In this document: positions 1 to 8,186 of the stretch, one piece after another
Layout of the letters: each line of letters starts with the position of its first letter
How positions within the stretch are numbered: the stretch's first letter is position 1
Notes under the pieces: model-generated
Seen by the model: the letters and a program-made list of their open reading frames with translations, nothing else
Told to the model about the DNA's origin: nothing
Database searches by the model: none
Made by a program: the position numbers and the translations under genes
Assembly (NCBI GenBank): GCA_020628165.1
Contig: JAHDFM010000008.1
Location: 69,096 to 112,933, forward strand
Direction: 5' to 3'
Source of the DNA: Bdellovibrionales bacterium
GTDB taxonomy: Bacteria > Bdellovibrionota > Bdellovibrionia > Bdellovibrionales > UBA1609
Length of the DNA stretch: 43,838 nt

Positions 1-2
1 CA

Positions 3-71
3 CACCTTTCTCAAACCATTCAAGCCCTACAAAAGATCAAAGGCATCATTGGCGTGAGTCGAGTGTCTTAA
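3..71 (+). CDS. 3' end of an upstream gene, ACT-domain-like C-terminus (possibly RelA/SpoT)
   Basis: The window opens inside a reading frame that ends with TAA at 69-71. Its last residues read HLSQTIQALQKIKGIIGVS followed by RVS. This pattern (a helix, then a short G-V-x-x-V-R strand at the very end of the protein) is typical of the C-terminal ACT domain of RelA/SpoT (p)ppGpp synthetase/hydrolases. Only 22 codons are visible, so the assignment is an inference. Another ACT-domain protein is possible. The coding frame itself is better supported than the family name. No clear terminator hairpin follows. Confidence 0.45.
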   Translation, partial: HLSQTIQALQKIKGIIGVSRVS

Positions 72-133
72 GTATTTTCAAAGATATAAATTCATAAATT
101 TTTTTTGTTTTTTGAACTTCAAAATAAAGACAC

Positions 134-433
134 TTAATCAAATTGAGTAAAACATTTTTTATTCACAGTATTGTAAATCGTCTTAGTTATTGGATGACCA
201 ATTGGTTTTGTTTTAGGCGTAAAACTAATTTCAAACTTTTCTAGCCCTGGGTAAATCGGGTCTGAGTTTACTAGCTTGATAATAACTTTAGAATTGATTA
301 TTTCACCGTTTTGAATGGCAGTTACGTACTCATTTAGAAGAGAGTGCATTTTATCAAAGCATGGAACTTCAAAAGCATTTGAATTTATTGAAAAGAATAA
401 TAAGACCGATGTTGAAAGAAATTTTTTAAACAT
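134..433 (-). CDS. Small secreted hypothetical protein (99 aa)
   Basis: I do not recognise this protein. It starts with a clear Sec signal peptide: Met-Phe-Lys-Lys, then a hydrophobic stretch, ending in Ser-Asn-Ala before Phe-Glu, so about 78 mature residues would be exported. The mature part has two cysteines, one near its start and one four residues from the end, which could form a disulfide in the periplasm. The start is supported by GGAG seven bases upstream of the ATG. It converges on the gene ending at 71 and stands alone. Coding potential is supported by the signal peptide and ribosome site only. Confidence 0.6.
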   Translation of the reverse strand: MFKKFLSTSVLLFFSINSNAFEVPCFDKMHSLLNEYVTAIQNGEIINSKVIIKLVNSDPIYPGLEKFEISFTPKTKPIGHPITKTIYNTVNKKCFTQFD

Positions 434-625
434 ATTTTACTCCAATTAAGATAATTATTATCACGGAGGACTAATGACTTCTAACTGAGGCCTTAATTTT
501 GCAAATTATACTATCAATACTACTATAAGTATTAAATTAAGACTAAAAGCTTTTCATAGAAAAAGTTATTTGATTTTCTATAGGTATAGAGAAGAGGTTA
601 TTAAAGGGGGATAAGACTTCAATAA
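434..625. other. Intergenic stretch, AT-rich, no gene seen
   Basis: This gap separates the small secreted protein from the outer-membrane protein terminator. It holds the ribosome-binding region of the 134-433 gene and presumably its promoter. I see no convincing ORF, repeat or RNA. Confidence 0.5.
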
Positions 626-655
626 AAAAAGCCTTTATAAATATAAAGGCTTTTT
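626..655 (-). terminator. Rho-independent terminator of the beta-barrel protein gene
   Basis: GCCTTTAT (631-638) pairs perfectly with ATAAAGGC (643-650) across a 4-base loop. The stem is flanked by A5 and T5, so it reads as a terminator on both strands. It lies 28 bases past the stop of the outer-membrane protein gene. Confidence 0.8.
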
Positions 656-682
656 AAGTATTCACTCATTTTTTAATTGTTT

Positions 683-1579
683 TTAAAATTTATAGGCGAG
701 TCCTAAGCGAATCGCAATGAAGTTGGCGCTCACTGTATCAGCTGGTGGGAAGAAGTTGTATTCGACCTGTATTGGCGCCATAAGGGTCGGTGAAAAGTGA
801 ATGTCAGCACCAAAAGCACCCACGAAGGTGTTGGCTATTTGAATCTTGTCTTCGTTAAGAGCTGTTGTTGTGTTTGAAATTGGCAGTAAGAGATCGATAC
901 CTCCACCAACCCATGGTCTAAAAGTGCTCATGCCGAAAACATAACGGGCGTGAAGATCAAGAGTGAGATAATTGATTTCAACAACACAAGGCTTATCAAA
1001 AACATTGGAGTCACTTTCACTACAAACGGCATTTGCTGGATCATCTTCAAGTGTGAGCATCTCCATACCAAACATACCGCGGAACCAAAGACCACCAAAT
1101 AAACGGTAGTCGGCAAGAACTTTGGCACTGAAACCACTTCCAGAAAGGTCTGATGTGTTATAGTTGGGAGAAATACCAATTTGCTCAACACTCATATTAC
1201 CCATGTTCATACCTAACACAGCTCCAATGGCCATGTTTTTCATTTTAGAACGCGGATCATACTCATCATCCTTACGCATGCGTTTGCGACGTTTAGCCAC
1301 TTTGCGAACACGCTTGCGAAGGGTCCACCCTTTTTTAGCGCGACTCTTTTTTGAGATCACCCCAATGGCCTTAGAACCTTTGACCTTTTTGATTTTTACG
1401 AGGCCTCGTTTTTTACCACTTTCAGAAATAATGAAAAAGACTTTGCCAGCTTCAAGCTCCGTGCCTTCAGCTTTAATTAAAACTTTACGGCCTTTCACTT
1501 TTGCAATGGATGCAGCATGCAAGGTTTCTGACAAACCAAATGAGAGGGTTAATACAAATATTAAGCTTATGAATTTCAT
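683..1579 (-). CDS. Outer-membrane beta-barrel protein
   Basis: This 298-residue protein begins with a signal peptide (MKFISLIFVLTLSFG, ending ...HAAS). A very basic segment follows at about residues 75-115 (clusters of K and R, e.g. RKRVRKVAKRRKRMRK). After that comes a glycine- and aromatic-rich region of alternating residues that looks like a small transmembrane barrel. It ends in ...AIRLGLAYKF, the C-terminal aromatic signature recognised by the BAM machinery. The start at 1579 is preferred over the ATG 15 bases upstream because GGAG sits 8 bases before it. The family is uncertain (OmpW/OmpA-like porin fold). The basic segment between export signal and barrel could bind LPS or peptidoglycan; that is inference. 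Confidence 0.7.
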   Translation of the reverse strand: MKFISLIFVLTLSFGLSETLHAASIAKVKGRKVLIKAEGTELEAGKVFFIISESGKKRGLVKIKKVKGSKAIGVISKKSRAKKGWTLRKRVRKVAKRRKRMRKDDEYDPRSKMKNMAIGAVLGMNMGNMSVEQIGISPNYNTSDLSGSGFSAKVLADYRLFGGLWFRGMFGMEMLTLEDDPANAVCSESDSNVFDKPCVVEINYLTLDLHARYVFGMSTFRPWVGGGIDLLLPISNTTTALNEDKIQIANTFVGAFGADIHFSPTLMAPIQVEYNFFPPADTVSANFIAIRLGLAYKF

Positions 1580-1860
1580 AGTTGTCTCCATCAAGTGGTT
1601 TCATAGTTATGCTTAAAACCAAATCTTATAAGATACTAATATTGTAAGAAAATTATTATTTCGGAGCAAATTGTTAAAAGCATTCCATCAAACTATGGTC
1701 TTAAGGCTTGAGCAGCGAATGCTCAAAAAAGTTAAAATAAATTGTATTGGGTGAAAACGATTTTAAGCACCAAAATGACTAAAATAAAAGTGGCTGTGGT
1801 AAAGGTTTTTAGAGAGCTAATACAGTTTGTATAGGTGTGCTGATCAAATTGGCAAAGTGT
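1580..1860. other. Intergenic stretch with a small perfect hairpin
   Basis: This region lies upstream of the beta-barrel protein gene and downstream of a lipoprotein gene. At 1708-1726 TTGAGCA and TGCTCAA pair perfectly around GCGAA. No T-run follows on the minus strand, so it is not a typical terminator. No ORF is supported. Confidence 0.4.
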
Positions 1861-2250
1861 TCAATTGCGACTGTGACGGCTTAATATATCAACACCTAAG
1901 TCGAGGAGAACTTTTAAGTCATCTGATTTTAGAGATTGTATATCTTTAACACTAAAGTCACAGTTAAGTTCATCACTTTTTGAATTAAGACTTAACTGAA
2001 TATTTTGTATGGACTTGTAAAGCACGTATTCAAGCTTTTGATACTCGCCATCATCAATAGGTATGAGTTCTTCGGTATCAAGCTCTTGGTTGTACAGGCA
2101 GTAAGAGGTGTTGATTTTGTCAGTCGAGTTCACCACAATTTTACCATTTTGAATAAGCCCGTTCTCATTGATGAAGTCTCTGGGTTCAGAGGTGTAAACG
2201 TTGCAACTGGAAATAATGACTAATATGGCAGAGTAAAAAAGCAACTTCAT
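1861..2250 (-). CDS. Small lipoprotein of unknown function
   Basis: The protein has a lipoprotein signal peptide, MKLLFYSAILVIISSC, with a lipobox-like ISSC, so it should be anchored by a lipidated cysteine. The mature part (about 115 residues) is hydrophilic and acidic, and contains two more cysteines. I do not recognise a domain. An ATG four codons upstream (2262) is also possible; the chosen one puts the lysine directly before the hydrophobic core. Neither start has a good ribosome site. It stands alone and ends 281 bases before the outer-membrane protein gene. Confidence 0.55.
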   Translation of the reverse strand: MKLLFYSAILVIISSCNVYTSEPRDFINENGLIQNGKIVVNSTDKINTSYCLYNQELDTEELIPIDDGEYQKLEYVLYKSIQNIQLSLNSKSDELNCDFSVKDIQSLKSDDLKVLLDLGVDILSRHSRN

Positions 2251-2481
2251 ACTTTGTAGCATACTATGGGCTGTTCAGAGCTGCTAATTTACATAGTTAT
2301 TTTAAGACCTTAGTCTTATAATGAGCGATCATTTATGAAGACTAAGAATAATTAAAGCAATCAAAGTAAATAAACATGACTTCCTTTGTTATTGATGGCC
2401 GATCAATTTGTTCATATATTCATACTTTGCATATTTTTATGCTCAAATAATAATCAATTGTAAGGGGATTTCATCAGATTC

Positions 2482-2511
2482 TTGATGACAGCTTTATTGA
2501 GAGTTTATAGG
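2482..2511 (+). promoter_or_regulatory. Candidate promoter of ssb
   Basis: TTGATG (2482-2487) and TATAGG (2506-2511) are separated by 18 bases, upstream of the ssb ribosome site AAGGAG. The -35 box is good and the -10 box is weak. Confidence 0.3.
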
Positions 2512-2539
2512 CTAATTTTTTAATTAAGGAGATACTACT

Positions 2540-2959
2540 ATGTCAGTGAACAAAGTTATGATTGTTGGTCGTTTAGGAAATGACCCTGAGTTGAAGACAT
2601 TGTCCTCAGGAAGTGCTGTTTGCAACTTCAGTGTGGCTACAAGTGAAAGATGGACAGATAAAGAGGGGCAGAAGCAAGAAAAGACCGAGTGGCATAGAAT
2701 TGTAACATGGGGACGTCAGGCTGAATTGTGCGGCAAGTATTTATCAAAGGGTCGCCAAGTGTTTATTGAAGGTAAGTTGCAAACGCGTTCATGGGAAGAT
2801 CAACAAGGTCAAAAACGTTACACGACAGAAGTTGTTTGTAATAACGTTCAGTTCTTAGGAAGCACACAGCAGAATGCAAACCCGGGAATGTCTACTCCAA
2901 TGCCAGAAGACTTCGGCCCAGAGCCATCGTTTGAAGCGTCTGATGACATTCCGTTCTAA
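2540..2959 (+). CDS. ssb: Single-stranded DNA-binding protein SSB
   Basis: SSB coats single-stranded DNA during replication, repair and recombination, and recruits partner proteins through its C-terminal tip. The 139-residue protein starts with the typical [19 protein letters not shown] strand. It carries the OB-fold through about residue 108 (W-x-R-I-V-x-W, [20 protein letters not shown]) and then a short flexible linker rich in P, G, M and N. It ends in the acidic tip DDIPF that binds SSB partners. AAGGAG lies 9 bases before the ATG. The linker is short compared with E. coli SSB (178 aa), as in many environmental SSBs. It is monocistronic, with its own terminator. Confidence 0.97.
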   Translation: MSVNKVMIVGRLGNDPELKTLSSGSAVCNFSVATSERWTDKEGQKQEKTEWHRIVTWGRQAELCGKYLSKGRQVFIEGKLQTRSWEDQQGQKRYTTEVVCNNVQFLGSTQQNANPGMSTPMPEDFGPEPSFEASDDIPF

Positions 2960-3015
2960 GTAAAGAAGAACCGACTTTAAAAAAATAAATGAGAGTTTGA
3001 TGGCTCTCAAAAAAG

Positions 3016-3044
3016 AAAAGCTCCTTTTAAGGGAGCTTTTTTTT
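3016..3044 (+). terminator. Rho-independent terminator of ssb
   Basis: AAAAGCTCC (3016-3024) pairs with GGAGCTTTT (3032-3040), followed by a run of eight T. It lies 57 bases past the ssb stop. Confidence 0.9.
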
Positions 3045-3144
3045 ATCTTCAAAACGTTAAATTGAATTTTACCATAGGTCTCTCGCTGTCACTCAAGATG
3101 AGAGCATGAATTATTCAAAGTGTGAGGAGGGACAATTCAAGCTA

Positions 3145-3260
3145 AAAGAAAGCCAACACATTCTCTTCGCACGCAGTTCCGTGGGTGCGCTGCTCGTCCG
3201 CAGGGCGAGCGGTGCTGCCCGCGGCTGTTTGAGTACGAAGAGGGTGTGTTGGTTTTCTTT
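3145..3260. repeat. Long foldback element 1 (GC-rich palindrome)
   Basis: Positions 3145-3169 pair with 3236-3260 over 25 consecutive bases, with only three G-T type pairs. The 60-base interior is strikingly GC-rich compared with its surroundings and contains nested inverted repeats (e.g. GCTCG at 3192-3196 with CGAGC at 3206-3210, and CCGTGGG/CCCGCGG). It sits between the convergent ssb and gspN genes. Both strands are open across it only because the palindrome lacks stops; the two 'proteins' are mirror images, so I do not call a gene. It could be a decayed mobile palindrome, a bidirectional termination structure or a protein-binding site. Confidence 0.8.
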
Positions 3261-3315
3261 GGGTGGAACCGTTGGCTCTACGAACAAAGCAAGTGCTACA
3301 TGCAAAACAAAAAAA

Positions 3316-4323
3316 TCAGAAGGCCTGAATCGGTTTCATCTTAGGTGGTGGACCAAATTTAGACATCTTAGCTCCGCTGACACCCATTAGGACACGAATG
3401 CCTTTGTTGGTTTTTTGTTTAAACTGATCTTCTAAAAGCGCTAAGAAGTAAAGTTCAGACTCTTTCTGTTTTGAGATGTTTAGGTTGATGTTGATATTGT
3501 AAGAGCCAAAGTTAGGCACAACTCGAGGACCTCTGCGACTGAGCTTAATGGTCATCTTTCCTTTTAGTTTGCCGTTGATCTCATCTGTGGGTTTACCGAG
3601 TAAGCCTTCTTGTAAAACAAAACTTGAGCCAGCAAGGCGACCTTTGAGTTTAACTTCTTTGAACATGATTTCAGGAATTTCAACGGGCAAGCCATTCATG
3701 TTGATTGATCCTGCCGGCATGACAAAGTTTTTGACATTGATTTCTGTGGTGCCATCGGGTTGAGTGAAGAAAGTGGGGTCAATGTTCACTTCAAGTTCAC
3801 CCGTAGCTGAGCCTTTGAGTTTCACGGGGAGAGCGACTAACTTTTCAATCTCAGCCAGGTTTACTTTTTCAAAGCTTGCATCGATCAGCTGTTCTTTGAA
3901 TTTGTCTTTACCCTTTCCTTTGACGGCATCGCCTTCTTTGTAAGTTAAATCGAGATTTCCTTTTAATAAACCCTTGGCATTGACAGAAACACCTTTTTTA
4001 AAAGAAAGCAAAGCAGCTATTGACGGAGCAATAGAAAGGCTGCCAACTTTCAAACCAGAGACCTGCGCTGTTTCAACTTGCACCTTCTCTAAGTCGACAG
4101 AAGGAGTTGGCACTAAGCCAATGCTCATGTCATCAAATGAAAGAAAAACTTGGTTTTGAGTCATTTTAGAAACCTGAGCTGTAGTGAAATCGGCGAGGTC
4201 TGAATAAGGAAATAAAATGACTAGAAAAACAAGAGCTGAAACCCAAACCAGGAACATTTTGAGTTTATGATATTTAAATAGATTTTTAATCAAACCGAGG
4301 ACTTTGCTGATACCTTCGCTCAC
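3316..4323 (-). CDS. gspN: Type II secretion system protein GspN
   Basis: GspN is an accessory inner-membrane T2SS component found in some lineages. Its large periplasmic domain is related to the AsmA-like family. This 335-residue protein has one membrane segment at about residues 23-42 (MFLVWVSALVFLVILFPYSD). A long periplasmic region of repeated beta-strands follows (...PSVDLEKVQVETAQVSGL..., GSINMNGLPVEIPEI), ending in basic residues. Length and layout fit GspN. It is the last gene of the gspE-N cluster and follows gspM after 31 bases. A canonical terminator was not found; the GC-rich foldback at 3145-3260 lies just downstream and may do that job. Confidence 0.85.
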   Translation of the reverse strand: MSEGISKVLGLIKNLFKYHKLKMFLVWVSALVFLVILFPYSDLADFTTAQVSKMTQNQVFLSFDDMSIGLVPTPSVDLEKVQVETAQVSGLKVGSLSIAPSIAALLSFKKGVSVNAKGLLKGNLDLTYKEGDAVKGKGKDKFKEQLIDASFEKVNLAEIEKLVALPVKLKGSATGELEVNIDPTFFTQPDGTTEINVKNFVMPAGSINMNGLPVEIPEIMFKEVKLKGRLAGSSFVLQEGLLGKPTDEINGKLKGKMTIKLSRRGPRVVPNFGSYNININLNISKQKESELYFLALLEDQFKQKTNKGIRVLMGVSGAKMSKFGPPPKMKPIQAF

Positions 4324-4354
4324 AATAGATTCCTTTTAAAAAAATCAGTAACCA

Positions 4355-5053
4355 TTATTTTTTAGTTTTTTTCTTCTTTTTCTTTTTAGATTTTTTCTTT
4401 TTCTTCTTTTTGCCTTTATCTAAAGGCACTTTTTTAACAGGGAAGGCATAGCTCACTAAACGGTAATCGACGTTGTAGTATTGTTTTTTATCAGTGTCTT
4501 CACTCATGCTTGTACTGATCAGCTTGATGTGATCTTTGAAGTTTTTTAAGTGAAAAGACAAGTCAACGACCTGTCTTACATTGAGCTGTTTGAACGAGGC
4601 TTTGATGGCAGTTTGTTGAATGGGTTTTTTAACCAGCGACTTACCAGTGCTTTTAAGATCAGTTTCTTCAATGCTAATGATTTGGTTGGGCAGCAAATCG
4701 AATCGACCCAATGATGAACGAATTTGGCTGGTGACATTGTTAGCGTTGCTCGTCGCAGGAAGTGGTGTTTTTCCTTTTGGCAACTGGCTGTATTTGAATA
4801 AGCTGCGAATGAGATTGCGGTGCTTGTTAAAGTCAGCCACATTGTCAGCAGACGAACTTAAAAAAGAGTAGGGCAAATAAAGTAAAATCAAAACACCAAG
4901 AACGCCTAGAGCAGTTAGAATTATTTTCTGAGTTTGAGCGGGGAGAGTTTCAAACTTTTCCTTGATAGTTTGTACATGTGGGTTTTCTGCAAACTTTTCT
5001 TTGGTCTGAGTGAAGCTATCGACAAGTTTGTCTTTTAAATCGTCAAAGGCCAT
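4355..5053 (-). CDS. gspM: GspM-like inner-membrane platform protein with polylysine tail
   Basis: GspM partners GspL and GspF in the T2SS inner-membrane platform. This 232-residue protein has a cytoplasmic N-terminus (about 42 aa), one membrane helix at about 43-64 (IILTALGVLGVLILLYLPYS), a short coiled-coil-like stretch, and a ferredoxin-like periplasmic domain (VVDLSFHLKNFKDHIKLIS). The call rests on position between gspL and gspN, size and topology; sequence similarity to known GspM is weak. It overlaps gspL by one base (TAATG), so translation is probably coupled. The last 20 or so residues are almost all lysine (KKKKKKKSKKKKKKKTKK), which the predicted topology places in the periplasm. 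The A-rich coding run is prone to slippage. Confidence 0.8.
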   Translation of the reverse strand: MAFDDLKDKLVDSFTQTKEKFAENPHVQTIKEKFETLPAQTQKIILTALGVLGVLILLYLPYSFLSSSADNVADFNKHRNLIRSLFKYSQLPKGKTPLPATSNANNVTSQIRSSLGRFDLLPNQIISIEETDLKSTGKSLVKKPIQQTAIKASFKQLNVRQVVDLSFHLKNFKDHIKLISTSMSEDTDKKQYYNVDYRLVSYAFPVKKVPLDKGKKKKKKKSKKKKKKKTKK

Positions 5054-6747
5054 TAAACACCACCTTCAATTTGTACATTCACACGAAATGAAAACGGAAT
5101 TCGACCCGGGCTTGTTTGCAAGCGAGCGTTGGTTTTTTTCACTTTGCCATCAACAGACATGCCTTTGAGGCTTCTTTCAACAGATTGAAGTTGTTGTCTT
5201 GAAGCCACTTCGCCTTGAATGTCCATATAGCCATTCACAATGTTCAAGCTTTTTACGTTGAGTTTAACAGCGCTCTTTGCTGGCATAGATGAGGAAAGTT
5301 TTTTTAATACTTGTAAGGCTGAACCAATAGTTTGCACTTTGTCTGCCATTTCTATAGCTTTGAGTTCGCTCTTTTGGTTTTTTATGTACTTCTCGACGTT
5401 TCTAGCGTTAGCTTTCGATTTTGGAAGTTGTGCAATCTTTGTAGCATGTTTTTTCAATGTGCTACGTGCGGTTTCTTTCATGGTTGCTGTCATGCTATCG
5501 CGGGCTATGCCGTAAACTAATAAAATCATAAACACAGCTGAGAGATACTTAACTGTCGTGCCCCATTTGTTCCAAAAATTAACCCATTGTTCACTTTTTT
5601 TAGCAAACTCATCTTTGAGCAAGTTAGCGGCAGGGTTGATGGGCTTTTTAAAAGCCTCAATGGCTAAGCCCACTGCTGGGCCACCATTCACTCCGTACTG
5701 GGCTCCCGCTGAGAATTCGACGAATGGAGCCATACTGAACTCAGTGAGGCGATTCACCGGACGCTCTAATTTTTGAGTTAAATAAGCCCCAATGTTTTTT
5801 ATACGGCTCACTCCACCAACAATTTTGATATTATCCAGCTCTAAGCGAAACTTTGATTCTACGGCAATGATAAGAAGCTTTAGCTCTTTGTAAAGATCAT
5901 CAATAGATGCTTTGACGGTGTCAGAGTAAACAGCCTGATTTTTATCCCCCTCATTGTTGTTGAGTAAGATGAACGACTTCGACATGAGTTCTTTGAGAGC
6001 CTCATAAGGTTGAATTTTATATTTTTTCCCAAGGGTATTGGCGATATTTATACCACCCCAATCAATGCTCTTGGTGTCGATGATTCGCTGGCCTTCTACG
6101 AAAAGCACAATCGTTTGACTGTGACCAATGTGTAAAATCATATCAATGGCCGTGGTTTCCCAATCAGGTTCCTCTAAATCGTCATCCTCGTCATCTTCAA
6201 GCTCTTCATGAGGGTTGTAGCTATTCTTAGCGTCCACGGGTCCTTGTTGCCAAGCTTCAAACAGGTTGGCAAAAGCAAGCCCCTCAACAGACAAACTTGA
6301 AACGGGAATCAAACTGTCTTTTGATAAATTAATTAAATTTTGAATCACTTCTTTAGGGGCAGCAAAAGCAAGAACTTCCGAAGCGTTCTTAAAGTAACGA
6401 GTGATCTTGGCATCAAAGATGGCATTTTCATAGGTGAGAGGAATGTCATCCTCAAGTTCAAAGGCGACTGACTTTAAAACCTTGTGTCGCTCTTTAAAGG
6501 GAAAACTACAAATACGAGAACTGACAAATTTTTGAGGCAAGCCCAAAACAAACTTGGTGTGACCGTCGTCATACTTTTCGGCCACTTTACGAAGAATGTC
6601 GATGATCTCAATGTCATGGTCAGAGTTTGGGTTTGGGTTTAGTGGAAACTCATGAAAATCATCAAAAGAATAGGATCTGTTACGATAATTTACGACGGCA
6701 ATCTTTACACTAAAACTACCAATATCAATACCGATTGCGCGACTCAA
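5053..6747 (-). CDS. gspL: Type II secretion system protein GspL (PilM-like ASKHA domain)
   Basis: GspL links the ATPase GspE to the periplasm and to GspM. This 564-residue protein begins with an actin-like ASKHA domain (IGIDIGSFSVKIAVV, residues 5-19) that resembles PilM of type IV pili as much as GspL of Proteobacteria. A very acidic insert (EELEDDEDDDLEEPD) sits near residues 180-195. The second phosphate-like motif, KIVGGVSRIKNIGAYL, lies near residue 310. One membrane helix follows at about 395-415 (VKYLSAVFMILLVYGIA), and then a PilN-like periplasmic part. It is longer than E. coli-type GspL (about 390-400 aa), so it looks like a PilM-PilN-type fusion. It lies between gspK and gspM. Confidence 0.9.
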   Translation of the reverse strand: MSRAIGIDIGSFSVKIAVVNYRNRSYSFDDFHEFPLNPNPNSDHDIEIIDILRKVAEKYDDGHTKFVLGLPQKFVSSRICSFPFKERHKVLKSVAFELEDDIPLTYENAIFDAKITRYFKNASEVLAFAAPKEVIQNLINLSKDSLIPVSSLSVEGLAFANLFEAWQQGPVDAKNSYNPHEELEDDEDDDLEEPDWETTAIDMILHIGHSQTIVLFVEGQRIIDTKSIDWGGINIANTLGKKYKIQPYEALKELMSKSFILLNNNEGDKNQAVYSDTVKASIDDLYKELKLLIIAVESKFRLELDNIKIVGGVSRIKNIGAYLTQKLERPVNRLTEFSMAPFVEFSAGAQYGVNGGPAVGLAIEAFKKPINPAANLLKDEFAKKSEQWVNFWNKWGTTVKYLSAVFMILLVYGIARDSMTATMKETARSTLKKHATKIAQLPKSKANARNVEKYIKNQKSELKAIEMADKVQTIGSALQVLKKLSSSMPAKSAVKLNVKSLNIVNGYMDIQGEVASRQQLQSVERSLKGMSVDGKVKKTNARLQTSPGRIPFSFRVNVQIEGGV

Positions 6748-6833
6748 ATTTTTACACCTTTAAAACGATTGAAGACCTGATGCTATTATAACAAGTACAA
6801 ATAATCTCATGTATTTATTACGTTTAAATTTTA

Positions 6834-8186
6834 TCAATTTTCTGTCATAAAAACTATTGTCGGTCTTCCTTTAGGTGTTTTTTTCTTGGCTTTGGTCGTG
6901 TTTTTATTCTGATCGTTATTGTTATTAGAGTTATTTGGATCATTGGGGTTTTGATCGTTATTATTGCCGGTGTCGTTGTCGTCTTCGTCTTCGTTTTTCT
7001 CCTCTTCGTCGTCTTCTTCGAGGAGTTTAATATACCTTTCTTTAATGTTATCTAAATCAAAAGTGACGGCCGTTATCTCTCGAGAAATTCCCCCGTAAGT
7101 GCCGATGCTTTTCACCACAAAGTTGTGTTCATTGCCAAACAAAAGAGGAATGCCCTCTTCGTTAAAGTCTTCAATATTAATACCTTGCCCTTTGGGTGGG
7201 TTTTCTAAAAAGCCTTCAAAATCATCGTCATTTTGAAAAGGTCCCCCTTGCTCGGGATCGTTGATTCGCTCTTGAATGGCATCGACAAGTTCATCGGTGA
7301 TTTGACTGTCGAGAGATTTGATCACGTCTTTTTCAGCTGTATTGATGTTAATGCCTTTGATGCCATAAATGGTGACACGTGATTTGAGCATGTTGAAAAA
7401 CTCATTGTTCATACCTGGAATCATGTAGAGTTCTTCTATTGTGCGGAAGGCTTGATTGGGTGGGAACTCATCGGTATTGCTGTCTTCAAACTGATCTAGC
7501 ACCTCGTCAAAATTTGATTTTTCATCACCCCCGAGGTCACTGATCTTGTCATCATCGACCCAGTCTTTGATATTATTAACGAGCTCATTGAAGTCCGTGC
7601 TTCCATATTTGTCGGCAAACTCAGTGTTATTTTCCATTTCAATTTCAAAAATCTTAAGGAGTTGCTTGGTCGTCGCCTCTCGAATTTTTTTAGATCCTGA
7701 GCCCAAATCATTGATATCAATCTTACCACCTTCATCTTGAATTGTGATTTGATAAGATCCTTCAAAGATAGATTCCTCTTCAATGGCCTTGACCTCTCCT
7801 TTTTCGATATTGCCCAAGTCTTCAGGAATGAAGGAAGAGATGGGCCAGGCAAACGGGAATTGCCAGATCAGATCAATCTTTTGCTTGATGGCCTCAACTT
7901 GAGGTCTTGCTATGTCGGGAATATCGGCATCATCTGGGATCAGGGCAATGACTTTTTGAAAGATCAAAATTCGCAACAAAGCGATTTCTAACCCCGACTT
8001 CGCCGCGTAATAGGCGCGCACTTTGTGTATAGACCTTGCAGACACATTGTACTCAATCAGAGTGTCATAGGATATAGAAGTGGCAAGAAAGGTCATGATA
8101 ACGACAAAAAATAAAGACATCAACAAAGCAACACCGTTCCTAGCTTGTTGCTTTAATTTTTTATTAAAATCTATGAACGTTTTCAT
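6834..8186 (-). CDS. gspK: Minor pseudopilin GspK
   Basis: GspK is the large tip pseudopilin that caps the T2SS pseudopilus with GspI and GspJ. The prepilin site is RNG|VALLMSLFFVVIM near residue 18. As is usual for GspK, position +5 is not Glu, which is how the tip subunit differs from the others. The body contains the SAM-like helical insertion and DInDlG-type segments (GGKIDINDLGSG, INTAEKDVIKSL). At 450 aa it is over 100 residues longer than E. coli GspK. Much of the excess is a C-terminal tail made of acidic and Asn/Pro-rich sequence, ending in a basic patch (KAKKKTPKGR). The start overlaps gspJ by 4 bases (ATGA). Confidence 0.93.
   Translation of the reverse strand: MKTFIDFNKKLKQQARNGVALLMSLFFVVIMTFLATSISYDTLIEYNVSARSIHKVRAYYAAKSGLEIALLRILIFQKVIALIPDDADIPDIARPQVEAIKQKIDLIWQFPFAWPISSFIPEDLGNIEKGEVKAIEEESIFEGSYQITIQDEGGKIDINDLGSGSKKIREATTKQLLKIFEIEMENNTEFADKYGSTDFNELVNNIKDWVDDDKISDLGGDEKSNFDEVLDQFEDSNTDEFPPNQAFRTIEELYMIPGMNNEFFNMLKSRVTIYGIKGININTAEKDVIKSLDSQITDELVDAIQERINDPEQGGPFQNDDDFEGFLENPPKGQGINIEDFNEEGIPLLFGNEHNFVVKSIGTYGGISREITAVTFDLDNIKERYIKLLEEDDEEEKNEDEDDNDTGNNNDQNPNDPNNSNNNNDQNKNTTKAKKKTPKGRPTIVFMTEN

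Noticed and set aside
1164-1616. 150-codon ORF antisense to the outer-membrane protein
   Set aside because: The opposite strand has a signal peptide, ribosome site and C-terminal barrel signature; this one has none.
1708-1726. Perfect 7-bp hairpin as terminator
   Set aside because: No T-run on the strand of the neighbouring genes; kept only as a note in the gap entry.
3106-3390. Overlapping ORFs on both strands in the ssb-gspN gap
   Set aside because: They are the two strands of one palindrome; their peptides mirror each other (KESQH/KENQH) and neither has a ribosome site or homology.
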